64,000 bases of DNA from Bacteroidales bacterium (GCA_017443025.1 JAFSPG010000001.1:88457-152456); one strand, 5' to 3'; positions 17,884 to 27,669 are shown, numbered from the stretch's first letter. Notes: generated by a model not told the origin, from the sequence alone. Translations and numbers: made by a program.

Positions 17884-18717
17884 ATGGATCAGAGAGTTGA
17901 AAGAATTTATAACGCAGCCGATTATATAAAGGGAATCCTTGAGCCTAAGGGGCTTAAACCTACTGTGGGTATCGTTCTCGGAAGCGGCCTCGGCAAGCTC
18001 GCCGAGCTCATCGAGAATCCTACTGTTATCCCGTACAAAGACATTCCCTGGTTCCCGTTGTCAACGGCCATCGGCCATAAGGGCAACTACATCGTAGGTA
18101 CCCTCGGAGGCAAGACGGTCATAGCGATGCAGGGCCGCGTACACTATTACGAGGGCTATACGATGGAGCAGGTAACCATGCCAATCAGGGTAATGAAGGT
18201 GGTCGGAATCACCCATCTGTTCGTATCCAATGCCGCCGGCGGCGTAAACTACGACTACCACCTCGGGGACCTGATGATTATCAAAGACCACATCAATCAC
18301 ATCCCCAATCCCCTCGTAGGCCCCAACATGGCTGAATTCGGCCCCCGTTTCCCCGACATGACAAGGCCTTACGACCTCGAGCTCATCAAAAAGGCCGAGA
18401 AGATTGCGGCCGAGCTCGACATCAAAGTACACAAGGGAGTTTACTTCGGAGGCACGGGGCCCACTTATGAAACCCCGGCCGAATACAAGTTCATCCGCAT
18501 CATCGGCGGCGACGTTACCGGCATGTCCACCATCCCGGAGGTTATCATCGCCAGGCATATGGACGTCAAGGTATTCGGTATGTCGGTGGTAACCAACGAG
18601 GCCCACGACCACTACGCCGAAGATTACGTGAACGACGGCGACGATGTCATCGCAGCAGCGAACGCCGCAGCCGACAAGATGGCCAAGATATTCGTCCGCC
18701 TTCTTGAATCAATCTAA
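17884..18717 (+). CDS. Purine nucleoside phosphorylase (PNP, trimeric type)
   Basis: Splits purine nucleosides with phosphate to the free base and ribose-1-phosphate. The 277-residue protein has the trimeric PNP motifs: [11 protein letters not shown] near residue 30, [11 protein letters not shown] near 82, VSNAAGGVN near 116, [10 protein letters not shown] near 198 and GMSTIPEVI near 220, where the Met-Ser-Thr stretch is part of the base-binding site. It follows the deaminase gene, so together they could convert adenine-type nucleosides to hypoxanthine. A promoter for the next genes overlaps its last codons. Confidence 0.94.
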   Translation: MDQRVERIYNAADYIKGILEPKGLKPTVGIVLGSGLGKLAELIENPTVIPYKDIPWFPLSTAIGHKGNYIVGTLGGKTVIAMQGRVHYYEGYTMEQVTMPIRVMKVVGITHLFVSNAAGGVNYDYHLGDLMIIKDHINHIPNPLVGPNMAEFGPRFPDMTRPYDLELIKKAEKIAAELDIKVHKGVYFGGTGPTYETPAEYKFIRIIGGDVTGMSTIPEVIIARHMDVKVFGMSVVTNEAHDHYAEDYVNDGDDVIAAANAAADKMAKIFVRLLESI

Positions 18718-18733
18718 TTTTTTTGTAAATTTG
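18703..18733 (+). promoter_or_regulatory. Promoter of the zapA cluster
   Basis: CTTG (18703-18706) and TAAATTTG (18726-18733) are separated by 19 bp, an exact fit to the Bacteroidetes promoter consensus. The -33 element lies inside the last codons of the PNP gene. Expected transcription start is near 18740, about 19 bases before the coiled-coil gene. Confidence 0.65.
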
Positions 18734-18758
18734 CGCCGATTAGACCGAACGTAACGCT

Positions 18759-19031
18759 ATGCTTGAAGATCTGAGGACATATTTTGAGCGGCTCGTCGCC
18801 CTTTACGAGGGGCAGAAAGCCGAGTGCAGCAGGCTGTCCGCAGAGCTCGAAAGCAGCAAGCTTGAACGCGAGGCCTTGTCGGAAAAGATAAAAGGGCTGG
18901 AAAGGGAGATAGATAACCTTAAACTGACCCATGCTTTCAGTACCCCGGAAGGCGGAAACCACGTCGCCCGGGAGAAGATAGAGAAGATGATAAGGCAGCT
19001 GGACAAATGCATAGCCCAGCTTGAACAATAA
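18759..19031 (+). CDS. Small coiled-coil protein upstream of zapA
   Basis: A 90-residue, highly charged protein, almost entirely helical with heptad-like spacing (AELESSKLEREALSEKIKGL and LEREIDNLKLTHAF). It ends in a second helix IEKMIRQLDKCIAQLEQ. No membrane segment or catalytic motif. It sits 11 bp upstream of zapA, and in many Bacteroidetes a similar small coiled-coil gene occupies this place; a role at the division site, as for ZapB, is inferred only from position and shape. Confidence 0.78.
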   Translation: MLEDLRTYFERLVALYEGQKAECSRLSAELESSKLEREALSEKIKGLEREIDNLKLTHAFSTPEGGNHVAREKIEKMIRQLDKCIAQLEQ

Positions 19032-19042
19032 AACGGAGTTCG

Positions 19043-19327
19043 ATGGACCAACGGATTACGATACGCATCGCCGACAAAGACTACGCTCTAAAGGCAAGTT
19101 CCCCCCAGCAGGAGGAACTTATCAGGCGTGCCGCAGCCTCCATCAACAGAAAAATTGCCGCATTCTCGGAAAAATATCCAGGCAAGGAGATGGTCGACAT
19201 CCTGTCGTTTGTCGCCCTCAACGAAGCCATGGGTTCTTTTGGCGCACAACAGTCGGTTGACGCCGTAAAAGCTGAAGCAGAGTCATTGCTAAAAGACATA
19301 TCGTCTTACCTCGACAGCTCCAAGTAG
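19043..19327 (+). CDS. zapA: Cell division protein ZapA
   Basis: ZapA binds FtsZ and bundles its filaments at midcell. The 94-residue protein begins DQRITIRIADKDYALKAS, the beta strand pair of the ZapA head. It continues QQEELIRRAAASINRKIAAF and has a C-terminal helix for tetramerisation. Length is normal. The probable 6S RNA gene starts about 10 bp beyond its stop, an arrangement also known for zapA (ygfE) and ssrS in E. coli. Confidence 0.88.
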   Translation: MDQRITIRIADKDYALKASSPQQEELIRRAAASINRKIAAFSEKYPGKEMVDILSFVALNEAMGSFGAQQSVDAVKAEAESLLKDISSYLDSSK

Positions 19328-19336
19328 AGGAATAAA

Positions 19337-19517
19337 TACCGCCGCCCTGCCGGCTGAAAACAACAGTTCTTCAACGAACAGGGTAGTTTATCCCGTGGAA
19401 GGCGGGCCTGAACCGGCATAAGCCGGTCTGCCTCAAGGCAGCGCAGGATTACTGAAACCGGGATGGCCCCAAATCTTGCAATATAGATTTTTCTGACCTT
19501 ACGGCGGCGGTTTTTTA
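19337..19517 (+). ncRNA. ssrS: Probable 6S RNA
   Basis: A roughly 180-nt non-coding stretch that folds into a long rod. ACCGCCGCC (19338-19346) pairs with GGCGGCGGT (19503-19511), which is followed by a T-run. Further in, ATCCCG (19390-19395) pairs with CGGGAT (19459-19464), leaving a large central open region. That region contains the hairpins ACCGGC-ATAA-GCCGGT (19412-19427) and CTGCC-TCAA-GGCAG (19428-19441). Length, rod with central bubble, and position right after zapA all fit 6S RNA, which binds housekeeping RNA polymerase. I identified it by shape and position, not by a covariance model. Confidence 0.75.
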
Positions 19518-19538
19518 ACTATATATAAAAACAACGAT

Positions 19539-21083
19539 ATGACAACTGTTTTAGCATTGGTTATCGGAGCCGCAGCAGGCGGCGCGGTATCACTTGGAGC
19601 CTACGCAATCGTGAGGAAGATTGTTCTCGGCAGCCGTAAGGCAAGCATCATCGAAGAAGCCGAGAAAGAAGGAGAGAACATCAAGAAGGAAAAGATACTC
19701 CAGGCCAAGGAAAGATTCCTCCAGCTCAAAAGCGAGCACGACAAATACGTAAACGAAAAGAACGCTCAAATCCGCGAGACCGAATCCCGCCTCAAGCAGA
19801 AGGAAAACACACTCAATCAGCAGAGCGGAGAGCTCCAGAAGAAGATTCACGAGAATGAAAATATCAAGAGCTCCCTCAACGGCCAGCGCGAGAGTCTCGA
19901 GCGCAAGAGCAAGGAACTCGACGAACTCAAAGCCGGAGTGAACAAGCAGATTGAAAGCATAGCCGGACTTTCCGCCGCCGACGCCAAGGCCCTCCTCATG
20001 GAGAATATGAAAGCCGAGGCCAGGACGGAAGCTGCCGCTTACATCAACGATACAATGGACGAGGCTCGCCTTAACGCAGCCCGCGAAGCCAAGAGAATAG
20101 TAATTTCAACGATTCAGAGGACTGCCGCCGAAACGGCCATCGAAAATGCCGTCACCTCCTTCCCTATCGACAACGATGAGATAAAAGGTCGCATCATCGG
20201 CCGTGAGGGCCGCAACATCCGCGCCCTGGAGGCCGCCACCGGAGTTGAAATCGTGGTTGACGACACTCCCGACGCCATCCTCCTTTCTGCCTTCGACCCT
20301 GTGCGCCGTGAAGTAGCCCGCCTGGCCCTTCACCAGTTGGTCGTTGACGGCCGTATCCATCCGGCCCGCATCGAGGAAGTCGTAGCCAAGGTCCAGAAGC
20401 AGCTCGAAGAAGAGATGCTCGAAACCGGTAAACGCACCTGCATAGACCTCGGAATCCACGGCATGCATATTGAGCTTGTCAAGCTCATCGGCCGAATGAA
20501 ATACCGTTCATCCTACGGACAGAACCTTCTGCAGCACGCCCGCGAGGTGGCCAATATCAGTGCGATAATGGCCTCCGAACTTGGCCTCAACGCCAAGATG
20601 GCCAAGCGCGCCGGCCTCCTTCACGATATCGGAAAAGTCTCCGATGAAGACCCCGAACTGCCGCACGCCCTTCTCGGTGCCAAGCTGGCCGAGATGTACA
20701 AGGAGCGTCCCGAGATTTGCAACGCCATAGGTGCGCACCACGAGGAAATGGAGATGACCACCATCATCGCCCCTATCGTGCTTGTGGGTGATGCCATTTC
20801 CGGCGCCCGTCCCGGTGCCCGCCGCGAAGTCATCGAATCCTACATCAAGAGGCTCAAAGGTATGGAAGACCTTGCCAGCAGCTATCCCGGCGTCACTAAG
20901 AGCTATGCCATCCAGGCCGGCCGCGAACTCCGCGTAGTTGTCGGAGCCGAGGAAGTCTCCGACGAGCAGGCCGCCGATCTCTCCGGACAGATTGCCCAGA
21001 AGATTCAGAACGAGATGACATATCCCGGACAGGTCAAGATTACTGTTATCCGCGAAACCCGCGCTGTAGCTTACGCAAAATAA
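19539..21083 (+). CDS. rny: Ribonuclease Y
   Basis: A membrane-anchored endoribonuclease that starts mRNA decay. The 514-residue protein has an N-terminal membrane segment ([20 protein letters not shown], residues 4-23), a long coiled coil (about 35-160), a KH domain with [15 protein letters not shown] (near 220), and an HD domain with [12 protein letters not shown] (near 365) and GAHHEEME (near 395). The order and length are typical. It follows the 6S RNA terminator and is 4 bp upstream of the DsbD-like gene. Confidence 0.95.
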   Translation: MTTVLALVIGAAAGGAVSLGAYAIVRKIVLGSRKASIIEEAEKEGENIKKEKILQAKERFLQLKSEHDKYVNEKNAQIRETESRLKQKENTLNQQSGELQKKIHENENIKSSLNGQRESLERKSKELDELKAGVNKQIESIAGLSAADAKALLMENMKAEARTEAAAYINDTMDEARLNAAREAKRIVISTIQRTAAETAIENAVTSFPIDNDEIKGRIIGREGRNIRALEAATGVEIVVDDTPDAILLSAFDPVRREVARLALHQLVVDGRIHPARIEEVVAKVQKQLEEEMLETGKRTCIDLGIHGMHIELVKLIGRMKYRSSYGQNLLQHAREVANISAIMASELGLNAKMAKRAGLLHDIGKVSDEDPELPHALLGAKLAEMYKERPEICNAIGAHHEEMEMTTIIAPIVLVGDAISGARPGARREVIESYIKRLKGMEDLASSYPGVTKSYAIQAGRELRVVVGAEEVSDEQAADLSGQIAQKIQNEMTYPGQVKITVIRETRAVAYAK

Positions 21084-21087
21084 GTAG

Positions 21088-22953
21088 ATGAAAAAGCTCT
21101 TCGCATACTTCACTTCGTTTCTGGCCCTGGCAGTTTTCCAGGCCGGAGCACAGTCGGTCAAATGGTCCGCAGCCTTTTCTTTCGACGGCGGCTCAGGTGA
21201 GGCGGAGCTTGTCTTCTCCGGCACCGCCGCAGAGGGCTATCATATTTACGACGTCACAGACCAATATAGCGCACCTTACATAGAATTCACCCTTCTTGAA
21301 GGATGCAAGAAAATAGGCAGCCTTTATTGCAAGACCGAAGCTGAAGCGGGCGAGAACGGAGAAAAGATTCTTCAAGGAAGCTTCCAACTGGCCCAAAAAA
21401 TTGAGTTAACTTCAGGCGAAGGCGCCGTCAAGGCTGCCGGAACCATCTCCTGGATTGCCTGCTCCGGCCATATGTGCGGCTCTCCCGAAGACTGGGAGTT
21501 CAGCATCGAGGCCGCTGCGCCGGCAGAGAGTGACGGAAACCTCTGGGCCCTGATAATCGAGGCCATACTCTGGGGCTTTGCAATGCTCCTTACTCCCTGC
21601 GTATTCCCGATGATTCCGATGACGGTTTCATTCTTCCTTAAGAACGGAGCCGCTGCGGCAGGGCGCTTCAAGGCCTTGATGTACGGAGTCTTCATTATCC
21701 TGCTATATACCGTCCCGATTTCCATCATCATAGGCCTTACCTGGCTGATAGGCGGAGAGGCAGTAACTGCAGACATTTTCAACTGGCTCGCTACGCACTG
21801 GATTCCGAACGTGATATTCTTCGCGGTATTCCTGATTTTCGCGCTGTCGTTCTTCGGGGCCTTCGAAATCACACTTCCCTCGAAGCTTGTCAACAAGAGC
21901 GACGCCAAGTCCGACCAAAAGGGGCTTGCAGGAGTATTCTTCATGGCTCTCACCCTCGTGCTGGTATCATTCTCATGCACAGGGCCAATAGTCGGAACCG
22001 TCCTTATAAAATCCACCCAGGGAGAGTTCTGGGCTCCGATGGTAACGATGCTAGCCTTCTCGGCTGCCTTCGCCTTCGGCTTCACCCTCTTCGCCCTCTT
22101 CCCTACTATTCTGAAGAACGGTCCCTGGCTTAATTCCGTAAAGGTTGTATTCGGCTTCCTCGAACTGGCCTTCGGCCTCAAGTTCCTCAGCGTCGCCGAC
22201 CAGACCTATCACTGGCACCTCCTCGACCGCGAAGTTTACCTTGCAATATGGATAGTGATTTTTGCCCTGCTCGGATTCTACCTGCTCGGCAAAATCCGCT
22301 TCAAATACGACGAAAAAGTCGAGCATATAGGCATCGTAAGGCTTGGTCTGGCAATAGCCAGCTTCGCATTTACCGTATATATGCTTCCGGGGATGTGGGG
22401 CGCTCCGCTCAAGGGAATCTCGGGGTATCTGCCTCCGCTTGAAACCCAGGATTTCATAATGGGGCAGGGCGCGGCAGGGCCGAAGGCCGCCGTCGCCTCA
22501 AGGTACGATTTGAGGCTCCCATTAGGACTGGACGGATACTTCACAATCGAGGAAGGGCTCGAAGCTGCCAAGGCGCAGGATAAGCCGGTATTCATCGATA
22601 TCACCGGACACGGCTGCGTCAACTGCCGCGAGATGGAGCAGCGGGTTCTCTCCGACGAAAGGATTCTCGGCCTTCTGCGCGACAAATTCATAGTCGTAGC
22701 CCTTTACACCGACGACAAAACTTCCCTCCCCGAATCCGAGTGGCTTACCACCAAAAACGGCAAGGTTCTCAAGGACATCGGGCGCGTCAATTCATATATA
22801 GTGCGTGAGCGCTTCGGGGTTGCGGCCCAGCCCAACTACACGATTCTCGACAAGGAAGGAAAGCAGCTCGTTCCGGTGCGCGGATACAACCTCAGCGTAG
22901 AAGATTACGAGGCCTTCCTGCAGAAAGGCCTGGAGGCATTTTACAATAAATAA
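21088..22953 (+). CDS. DsbD-family thiol:disulfide interchange protein
   Basis: Carries reducing equivalents from cytoplasmic thioredoxin across the inner membrane to periplasmic proteins. The 621-residue protein has a signal peptide (about 1-21), a periplasmic DsbD-alpha-like domain with a Cys pair (IACSGHMCGS), and eight predicted membrane segments with the conserved TPCVFPMIPMTVSFF and SFSCTGPIVG cysteine motifs. A C-terminal thioredoxin domain follows with HGCVNCREME (CVNC active site, near residue 511). The domain order matches DsbD. It lies 4 bp after rny. Confidence 0.9.
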   Translation: MKKLFAYFTSFLALAVFQAGAQSVKWSAAFSFDGGSGEAELVFSGTAAEGYHIYDVTDQYSAPYIEFTLLEGCKKIGSLYCKTEAEAGENGEKILQGSFQLAQKIELTSGEGAVKAAGTISWIACSGHMCGSPEDWEFSIEAAAPAESDGNLWALIIEAILWGFAMLLTPCVFPMIPMTVSFFLKNGAAAAGRFKALMYGVFIILLYTVPISIIIGLTWLIGGEAVTADIFNWLATHWIPNVIFFAVFLIFALSFFGAFEITLPSKLVNKSDAKSDQKGLAGVFFMALTLVLVSFSCTGPIVGTVLIKSTQGEFWAPMVTMLAFSAAFAFGFTLFALFPTILKNGPWLNSVKVVFGFLELAFGLKFLSVADQTYHWHLLDREVYLAIWIVIFALLGFYLLGKIRFKYDEKVEHIGIVRLGLAIASFAFTVYMLPGMWGAPLKGISGYLPPLETQDFIMGQGAAGPKAAVASRYDLRLPLGLDGYFTIEEGLEAAKAQDKPVFIDITGHGCVNCREMEQRVLSDERILGLLRDKFIVVALYTDDKTSLPESEWLTTKNGKVLKDIGRVNSYIVRERFGVAAQPNYTILDKEGKQLVPVRGYNLSVEDYEAFLQKGLEAFYNK

Positions 22954-22987
22954 GATTTCTCCACTCGCTTCGCTCGGTCGAAATGAC
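22954..22987 (-). repeat. Dispersed palindromic repeat, copy 1 (inverted)
   Basis: Read on the minus strand, this 34-base stretch is GTCATTTCGACCGAGCGAAG continuing to GAGAAATC. It matches 63801-63835 in the opposite orientation with one visible mismatch. The core CGAGCGAAGCGAG is itself nearly palindromic. It begins on the last base after the DsbD-like stop codon, filling most of the gap to the next gene. It resembles short REP-like elements seen between genes. Confidence 0.7.
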
Positions 22988-23002
22988 AGTTTCTTTTATA
23001 AA

Positions 23003-24751
23003 ATGAAAATATTCCCTTTAATTCTCGTCGCAGCAGTTTCGGTTTCCTGCGGGCGTAGTATCGCCGACGGAAGCTATGAACTTCACGTTCTTTCGACGAA
23101 CGACGTTCACGGAGCCTGGTTCGACTCAACATATACGGGCGGGCACATCAGGAATTCCCTTTTTGCTGCAAATCACTACATCGACAGCGTCAGGGCCGCG
23201 GCCGGAGCATCATCAGTACTCCTGATTGACGCTGGCGACTGCCTTCAGGGCGACAATGCCGCCTACTATTATAATTATGTAGATACCCTCTCGCCGCATC
23301 TTTATCCGAGAATAGCCCGGTATATGAAGTACGATGCCATTGCAGTGGGCAATCACGATATCGAGACGGGGCATAAGGTTTACGACCGCGTGGCAAAGGA
23401 GCTCCACGAAGCCGGAATCCCCTTCCTCGGAGCAAATGCCGTCCGCAACGATAACGGCAAGTCCTATTTCCCGGAATATGCAATCATTGAAAAGGGCGGG
23501 CTTAAAGTTGCCGTTCTAGGATACGGCAATGCCAACATAGATGCCTGGCTCGCCGAAGAAATCTGGAGCGGAATGACCTTTGGGCTTATCAGGAAAAGGA
23601 TTCAGGAAGATGTCGACCGCATAAAATCCAAGGAGAAACCCGACGTAATGATAGTCGTGATGCATTCAGGTACCGGCAGCGGAGACGGCCTGTCCCGCGA
23701 GAGCGAAGCCCTGGACGCCTTCAACTCCGTGAAGGGCGTGGACTTCCTGCTCTGCGGCCACGACCACAGGCCAGTTGTCATAACCCGCGACTCCACCTGC
23801 CTTCTCAATTCCGGCAGCCATTGCCGCTACATCGCCCACGGCATCCTGAACCTTGAAGTCAAGGACGGAAAAATTGCGGAAAAGAAATTCAGCAGCGAAC
23901 TCATCAAAGTGGGCCGGGAAAAGGCCGACACCGCCATGCGGAGCGCCTTCGCACCCGAATTCAAAGCCGTAAAGGCCTTCTCCTGCAGGGAAATCGGTCA
24001 GCTGAACGTACCGCTTGTCATACCCTCGGCCTACAGGGGAATGAGCGAATATATCAATCTCCTGCACACCGTCTGCCTGGAGGCGAGCGGAGCCGACATC
24101 TCCATGGCCGCTCCCCTCACCTACAAAGGAAGCATCGAGGCCGGAACGCTGATTTACAACGACCTCTTCAAGATTTATCCATTCGAAAACCAGCTTTATG
24201 TAGTCAGGATGACTGGGGCCGAAATCAAGAATTATCTCGAAAAATCATACGACAACTGGATCAACACCATTTCATCCTCAAAAGACCATCTGCTGAAAAT
24301 AAGGCAGAGGGATGATGCCCGCACAGGGCAGAAGGGCTGGTCCTTCGTCAACCGTTCCTACAACTTCGACTCCGCCGGAGGTCTATTCTATTCGGTAGGC
24401 GTAACCAAACCCTTCGGGCAGAGAATCCATATCTCCGGAACGGCCGGAGGGGAATTATTCCTTCCCGACAAGGAGTATACCGTCGCACTTACCTCCTACA
24501 GGGCCAACGGTGGCGGAGGCCTGCTCCGCGAAGGCGCAGGAATCGATACGGACAGGATTGAAGAAAGGATTGTAGCCAGATATCCCGAAATCAGGGAGCT
24601 GGTATATCAATATATCCTGAAGAACGGTTCCATCGAAAAGGACGCCATAGGAAATACAGGTTTGATAGGCGCCTGGAGTTTCGTTCCTTCAGCGCTGGCA
24701 GACTTCGTCCTTAGCAAGGACATGGAGTTGCTTTTCCCCTCAAAGAAATAA
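23003..24751 (+). CDS. UshA-like 5'-nucleotidase/metallophosphoesterase lipoprotein
   Basis: A 582-residue periplasmic or surface phosphoesterase. The N-terminus MKIFPLILVAAVSVSCG is a lipoprotein signal with cysteine at about residue 16. Metallophosphatase motifs follow in order: STNDVHG, DAGDCLQGD, GNHDIE, MHSGTG and CGHDH. The C-terminal 5'-nucleotidase domain has TYKGSIEAGTLIYNDLFKIY and a late RANGGGG substrate-pocket motif. Such enzymes release phosphate from nucleotides or related esters. A second UshA-like lipoprotein (49039-50832) lies in the SusCD locus. It is convergent with ffh, 8 bp apart. Confidence 0.87.
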   Translation: MKIFPLILVAAVSVSCGRSIADGSYELHVLSTNDVHGAWFDSTYTGGHIRNSLFAANHYIDSVRAAAGASSVLLIDAGDCLQGDNAAYYYNYVDTLSPHLYPRIARYMKYDAIAVGNHDIETGHKVYDRVAKELHEAGIPFLGANAVRNDNGKSYFPEYAIIEKGGLKVAVLGYGNANIDAWLAEEIWSGMTFGLIRKRIQEDVDRIKSKEKPDVMIVVMHSGTGSGDGLSRESEALDAFNSVKGVDFLLCGHDHRPVVITRDSTCLLNSGSHCRYIAHGILNLEVKDGKIAEKKFSSELIKVGREKADTAMRSAFAPEFKAVKAFSCREIGQLNVPLVIPSAYRGMSEYINLLHTVCLEASGADISMAAPLTYKGSIEAGTLIYNDLFKIYPFENQLYVVRMTGAEIKNYLEKSYDNWINTISSSKDHLLKIRQRDDARTGQKGWSFVNRSYNFDSAGGLFYSVGVTKPFGQRIHISGTAGGELFLPDKEYTVALTSYRANGGGGLLREGAGIDTDRIEERIVARYPEIRELVYQYILKNGSIEKDAIGNTGLIGAWSFVPSALADFVLSKDMELLFPSKK

Positions 24752-24759
24752 GGACTCCG

Positions 24760-26082
24760 CTATCTGCGGAAGCCCTTCATTTTCTGCATCAGATTACCGG
24801 TCATTGCCGTCTTCATCATCTTTCTAGTTCCTTCGAACTGCTTGATTAGGCGGTTGACTTCGGCTATGTTTGTGCCCGAGCCGTCCGCGATTCTCTTGCG
24901 GCGGCTGCCGTTAATGGCATCCGGGTGCTCCCTCTCGTAGGGAGTCATCGACATTATGATGGCCTCTACGCTCTTGAAGGCATCGTTGTCCATATCGACG
25001 TCCTTCAAGGCCTTGCCTACACCGGGAATCATTGAAGCGAGGTCCTTGATGTTGCCCATCTTCTTGACCTGCTGAATCTGCTCGTAGAAGTCGTTGAAGG
25101 TAAACTGGTCCTTGGCGAGTTTCTTCTTGAGTTCGCGGGCCTGCTTTTCGTCGAACTGCTGCTGGGCCTTCTCCACGAGCGAAACGACATCGCCCATACC
25201 GAGGATGCGGTCGGCGATACGGTCGGGGTGGAAGATATCGAGGGCCTCCATCTTTTCTCCGGAGGAAACGAACTTGATGGGCTTGCCTACGACAGCCTTG
25301 ATGCTGAGAGCCGCACCGCCGCGAGTATCACCGTCCATCTTGGTAAGGACCACTCCGTCGAAGTCGAGCCTGTCGTTGAAGGCCTTGGCCGTCTCGACGG
25401 CATCCTGGCCGGTCATGGCATCGACGACGAAGAGGGTTTCCTGAGGGTTGACGGCCTTGTGGAGGGCGGAGATTTCATTCATCAGCTCCTCATCTACGGC
25501 AAGGCGGCCGGCGGTATCGATGATAACTACGGAATAACCTTCGGTCTTGGCCGTCTTGATGGCTTTGTCGGCAATCTTGATAGGGTCTTTCTCGCCTTCG
25601 ATTGTGAACACAGGCACTTCAACCTGTTCTCCGAGAACTTTCAGCTGTTCGATGGCAGCGGGGCGGAAAGTATCGCAGGCCGCGAGCATTACCTTCATTC
25701 CCCTGCGGCTCTTGATATGCAGGGCGAGCTTTCCTGAGAAAGTAGTCTTACCAGAACCGTTAAGACCGGCTACAAGGATGACGGCCGGACTGCCCTTGAG
25801 GTTGATATCGCTGGCATTGCTGCCCATGAAGGCGGCAAGTTCGTCGTGGACGATCTTGACCATCTGCTGCTGCGGCTTGACAGCAGTAAGCACGTTCTGG
25901 CCGATGGCTTCCGACTTGACGCGGTCGCAGAAGTCCTTGGCCACTCGGTAGCTGACATCAGCGTCGAGCAGGGCCTTGCGTATATCCTTGACAGTTTCGG
26001 AAATATTGATTTCGGTGATTTTGCCTTCACCGCGAAGTATCTTGAACGACCTCTCCAGCCTTTCACTCAGATTCTCAAACAT
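24760..26082 (-). CDS. ffh: Signal recognition particle protein Ffh
   Basis: The GTPase that, with 4.5S RNA, binds signal peptides and delivers ribosomes to the membrane. The start at 26082 (MFENLSERLERSF) is the family start; a longer frame would add unrelated residues. The N domain is about 1-90. The G domain has GLNGSGKTTFSGKLA, DTFRPAA, DTAGRLAVDEE and TKMDGDTRGG, and the methionine-rich M domain ends with MMKTAMTGNLMQKMKGF. At 440 residues it is normal length. Confidence 0.96.
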   Translation of the reverse strand: MFENLSERLERSFKILRGEGKITEINISETVKDIRKALLDADVSYRVAKDFCDRVKSEAIGQNVLTAVKPQQQMVKIVHDELAAFMGSNASDINLKGSPAVILVAGLNGSGKTTFSGKLALHIKSRRGMKVMLAACDTFRPAAIEQLKVLGEQVEVPVFTIEGEKDPIKIADKAIKTAKTEGYSVVIIDTAGRLAVDEELMNEISALHKAVNPQETLFVVDAMTGQDAVETAKAFNDRLDFDGVVLTKMDGDTRGGAALSIKAVVGKPIKFVSSGEKMEALDIFHPDRIADRILGMGDVVSLVEKAQQQFDEKQARELKKKLAKDQFTFNDFYEQIQQVKKMGNIKDLASMIPGVGKALKDVDMDNDAFKSVEAIIMSMTPYEREHPDAINGSRRKRIADGSGTNIAEVNRLIKQFEGTRKMMKTAMTGNLMQKMKGFRR

Positions 26083-26216
26083 AAAGCCTTTCCAATTTTT
26101 TGCAAATTTAATCAAAAAAATCTCTAATTTTGTGTTTTGTGACCGCAGCGCGGGAATTTACTTGATTATTCAGCGCCGGCCGAGTTTAAATATTTGGTTT
26201 ATAACTATTCGGAAAA

Positions 26217-27191
26217 ATGGAAAAAGGACCTGTATCACAGTTCATTACCCATCACTATCGCCACTTCAATTCCGCAGCTCTCATCGACGCTGCCAAGGCT
26301 TACGAAGACCTTCTGAACAAGGGTGGCAAGATGTTTCTCGCAATGGCCGGCGCGATGAGTACGGCCGAGCTCGGACTTTCCCTCGCCGAGATGATTCGCC
26401 AGGACAAAATCGCTTTTGTCTGCTGCAGCGCCAACAACCTTGAGGAAGACATCATGAATCTCGTGGCCCACTCCCACTATTACAGGGTGCCCGGCTACCG
26501 CGATCTCACCCCCAAGCAGGAGCAGGAGCTTCTCGACAACCACTACAACCGTGTCACCGACACCTGCATCCCCGAAGAGGAAGCATTCCGTCGTCTTGAA
26601 AAACACCTTGTAGAGGTATGGGACAAAGCCAAGGCCGAAGGCAAGCGCTATCTTCCCTACGAATTCATCTATCAGATGATTCGCAGCGGCGTTCTGGAGC
26701 AGTACTACGAGATTGACCCCAAGGACAGCTGGGTCGTGGCCGCCTGTGAGAAGAATATCCCCATCATCTGCCCTGCCTGGGAAGACTGCACCACCGGCAA
26801 TATCTTCACGGCACACGTAATCCGCGGCGAATATGATCCGCATATGGTTATCCAGGGCGTAGAGGTAATGATGTTCCTCGTAGACTGGTACAAGAAGAAT
26901 TCCGCAGGCGCTGGAGTCGGCTTCTTCCAGATTGGCGGCGGTACCGCCGGCGACTTCCCCATCTGCTGCGTTCCGATGATGGAGCAGGACCTCGGCTGGA
27001 CCGGAACTCCCCTCTGGGCATACTTCTGCCAGATTTCCGACTCCACCACTTCATACGGTTCCTATTCCGGCGCCGTTCCCAACGAAAAGATTACTTGGGG
27101 CAAGCTCGCCCCCGAAACTCCTAAGTTCATAGTAGAATCCGACGCCACAATCGTAGCGCCGCTGATTTTCGCCTATGTACTTGGCTGGTAA
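26217..27191 (+). CDS. Deoxyhypusine synthase-family protein
   Basis: A 324-residue protein of the deoxyhypusine synthase fold. Bacterial members are not involved in eIF5A modification, and some act in polyamine metabolism (homospermidine-synthase-like). Visible family features are AMAGAMSTAELG (nucleotide-binding loop, about residues 42-53), CPAWEDCTTGN, IGGGTAGDF near residue 240, and NEKITWGKLAP near 289-299. In the last of these the Lys corresponds to the lysine that carries the butylamine intermediate in DHS. A TAATTTTG -7 box at 26125-26132 precedes it. The next gene, an AraC-type regulator, overlaps its last 17 bases. Confidence 0.87.
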   Translation: MEKGPVSQFITHHYRHFNSAALIDAAKAYEDLLNKGGKMFLAMAGAMSTAELGLSLAEMIRQDKIAFVCCSANNLEEDIMNLVAHSHYYRVPGYRDLTPKQEQELLDNHYNRVTDTCIPEEEAFRRLEKHLVEVWDKAKAEGKRYLPYEFIYQMIRSGVLEQYYEIDPKDSWVVAACEKNIPIICPAWEDCTTGNIFTAHVIRGEYDPHMVIQGVEVMMFLVDWYKKNSAGAGVGFFQIGGGTAGDFPICCVPMMEQDLGWTGTPLWAYFCQISDSTTSYGSYSGAVPNEKITWGKLAPETPKFIVESDATIVAPLIFAYVLGW

Positions 27192-27657
27192 AAACCTTTA
27201 CGGCATATTCAGGGTCTCCCCCGCTGTCAGACTATTCCTGTTTGGAGCGGAGGGGACTCCTGCTTACGCCATAAAGAAAGCTGGCAGGAAAAGACATTCA
27301 GAGCCCGATTATGACGCCATTCACGAAGCCGTCAACCTCTGGATTTCGAGACGTAGCGCCCGTAATGCCGATTTCACCATCGACGAAGTCTCGCGTGGAG
27401 CCCTCGTCAGCATCAGCGACCTCAGCCGCTATTTCCGTTTCTATCTTAACAAGGACTTCCGTACCTGGAAGCTCGACCTCCGCATCAACGAGGTAATGGA
27501 AGAACTCCTTATCAACCAGAGAGATACCGTATCCGTCATTGCACGGAAACTGGGCTTTGTGGACATTTCAAATTTCCACCGGAGATTTAAACAAATCGCG
27601 GGATGCACCCCCTTCCAATGGCGAAGCAGCGGAGGACATCCCGGATTCGAAAACTGA
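27175..27657 (+). CDS. AraC-type DNA-binding protein, helix-turn-helix domain only
   Basis: A 160-residue protein whose C-terminal 100 residues form the double helix-turn-helix of AraC regulators. The first is FTIDEVSRGALVSISDLSRY (about 68-87) and the second runs through VSVIARKLGFVDISNFHRRF (about 122-141), ending in the usual GCTPFQWR. The N-terminal 55 residues are basic with no ligand-binding domain, so this is a stand-alone DNA-binding module. It overlaps the 3' end of the DHS-like gene by 17 bases in another frame, implying co-translation. Its targets are unknown; autoregulation or control of the DHS-like gene is a guess. Confidence 0.78.
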   Translation: MYLAGKNLYGIFRVSPAVRLFLFGAEGTPAYAIKKAGRKRHSEPDYDAIHEAVNLWISRRSARNADFTIDEVSRGALVSISDLSRYFRFYLNKDFRTWKLDLRINEVMEELLINQRDTVSVIARKLGFVDISNFHRRFKQIAGCTPFQWRSSGGHPGFEN

Positions 27658-27669
27658 CCTTTTCGGCCT

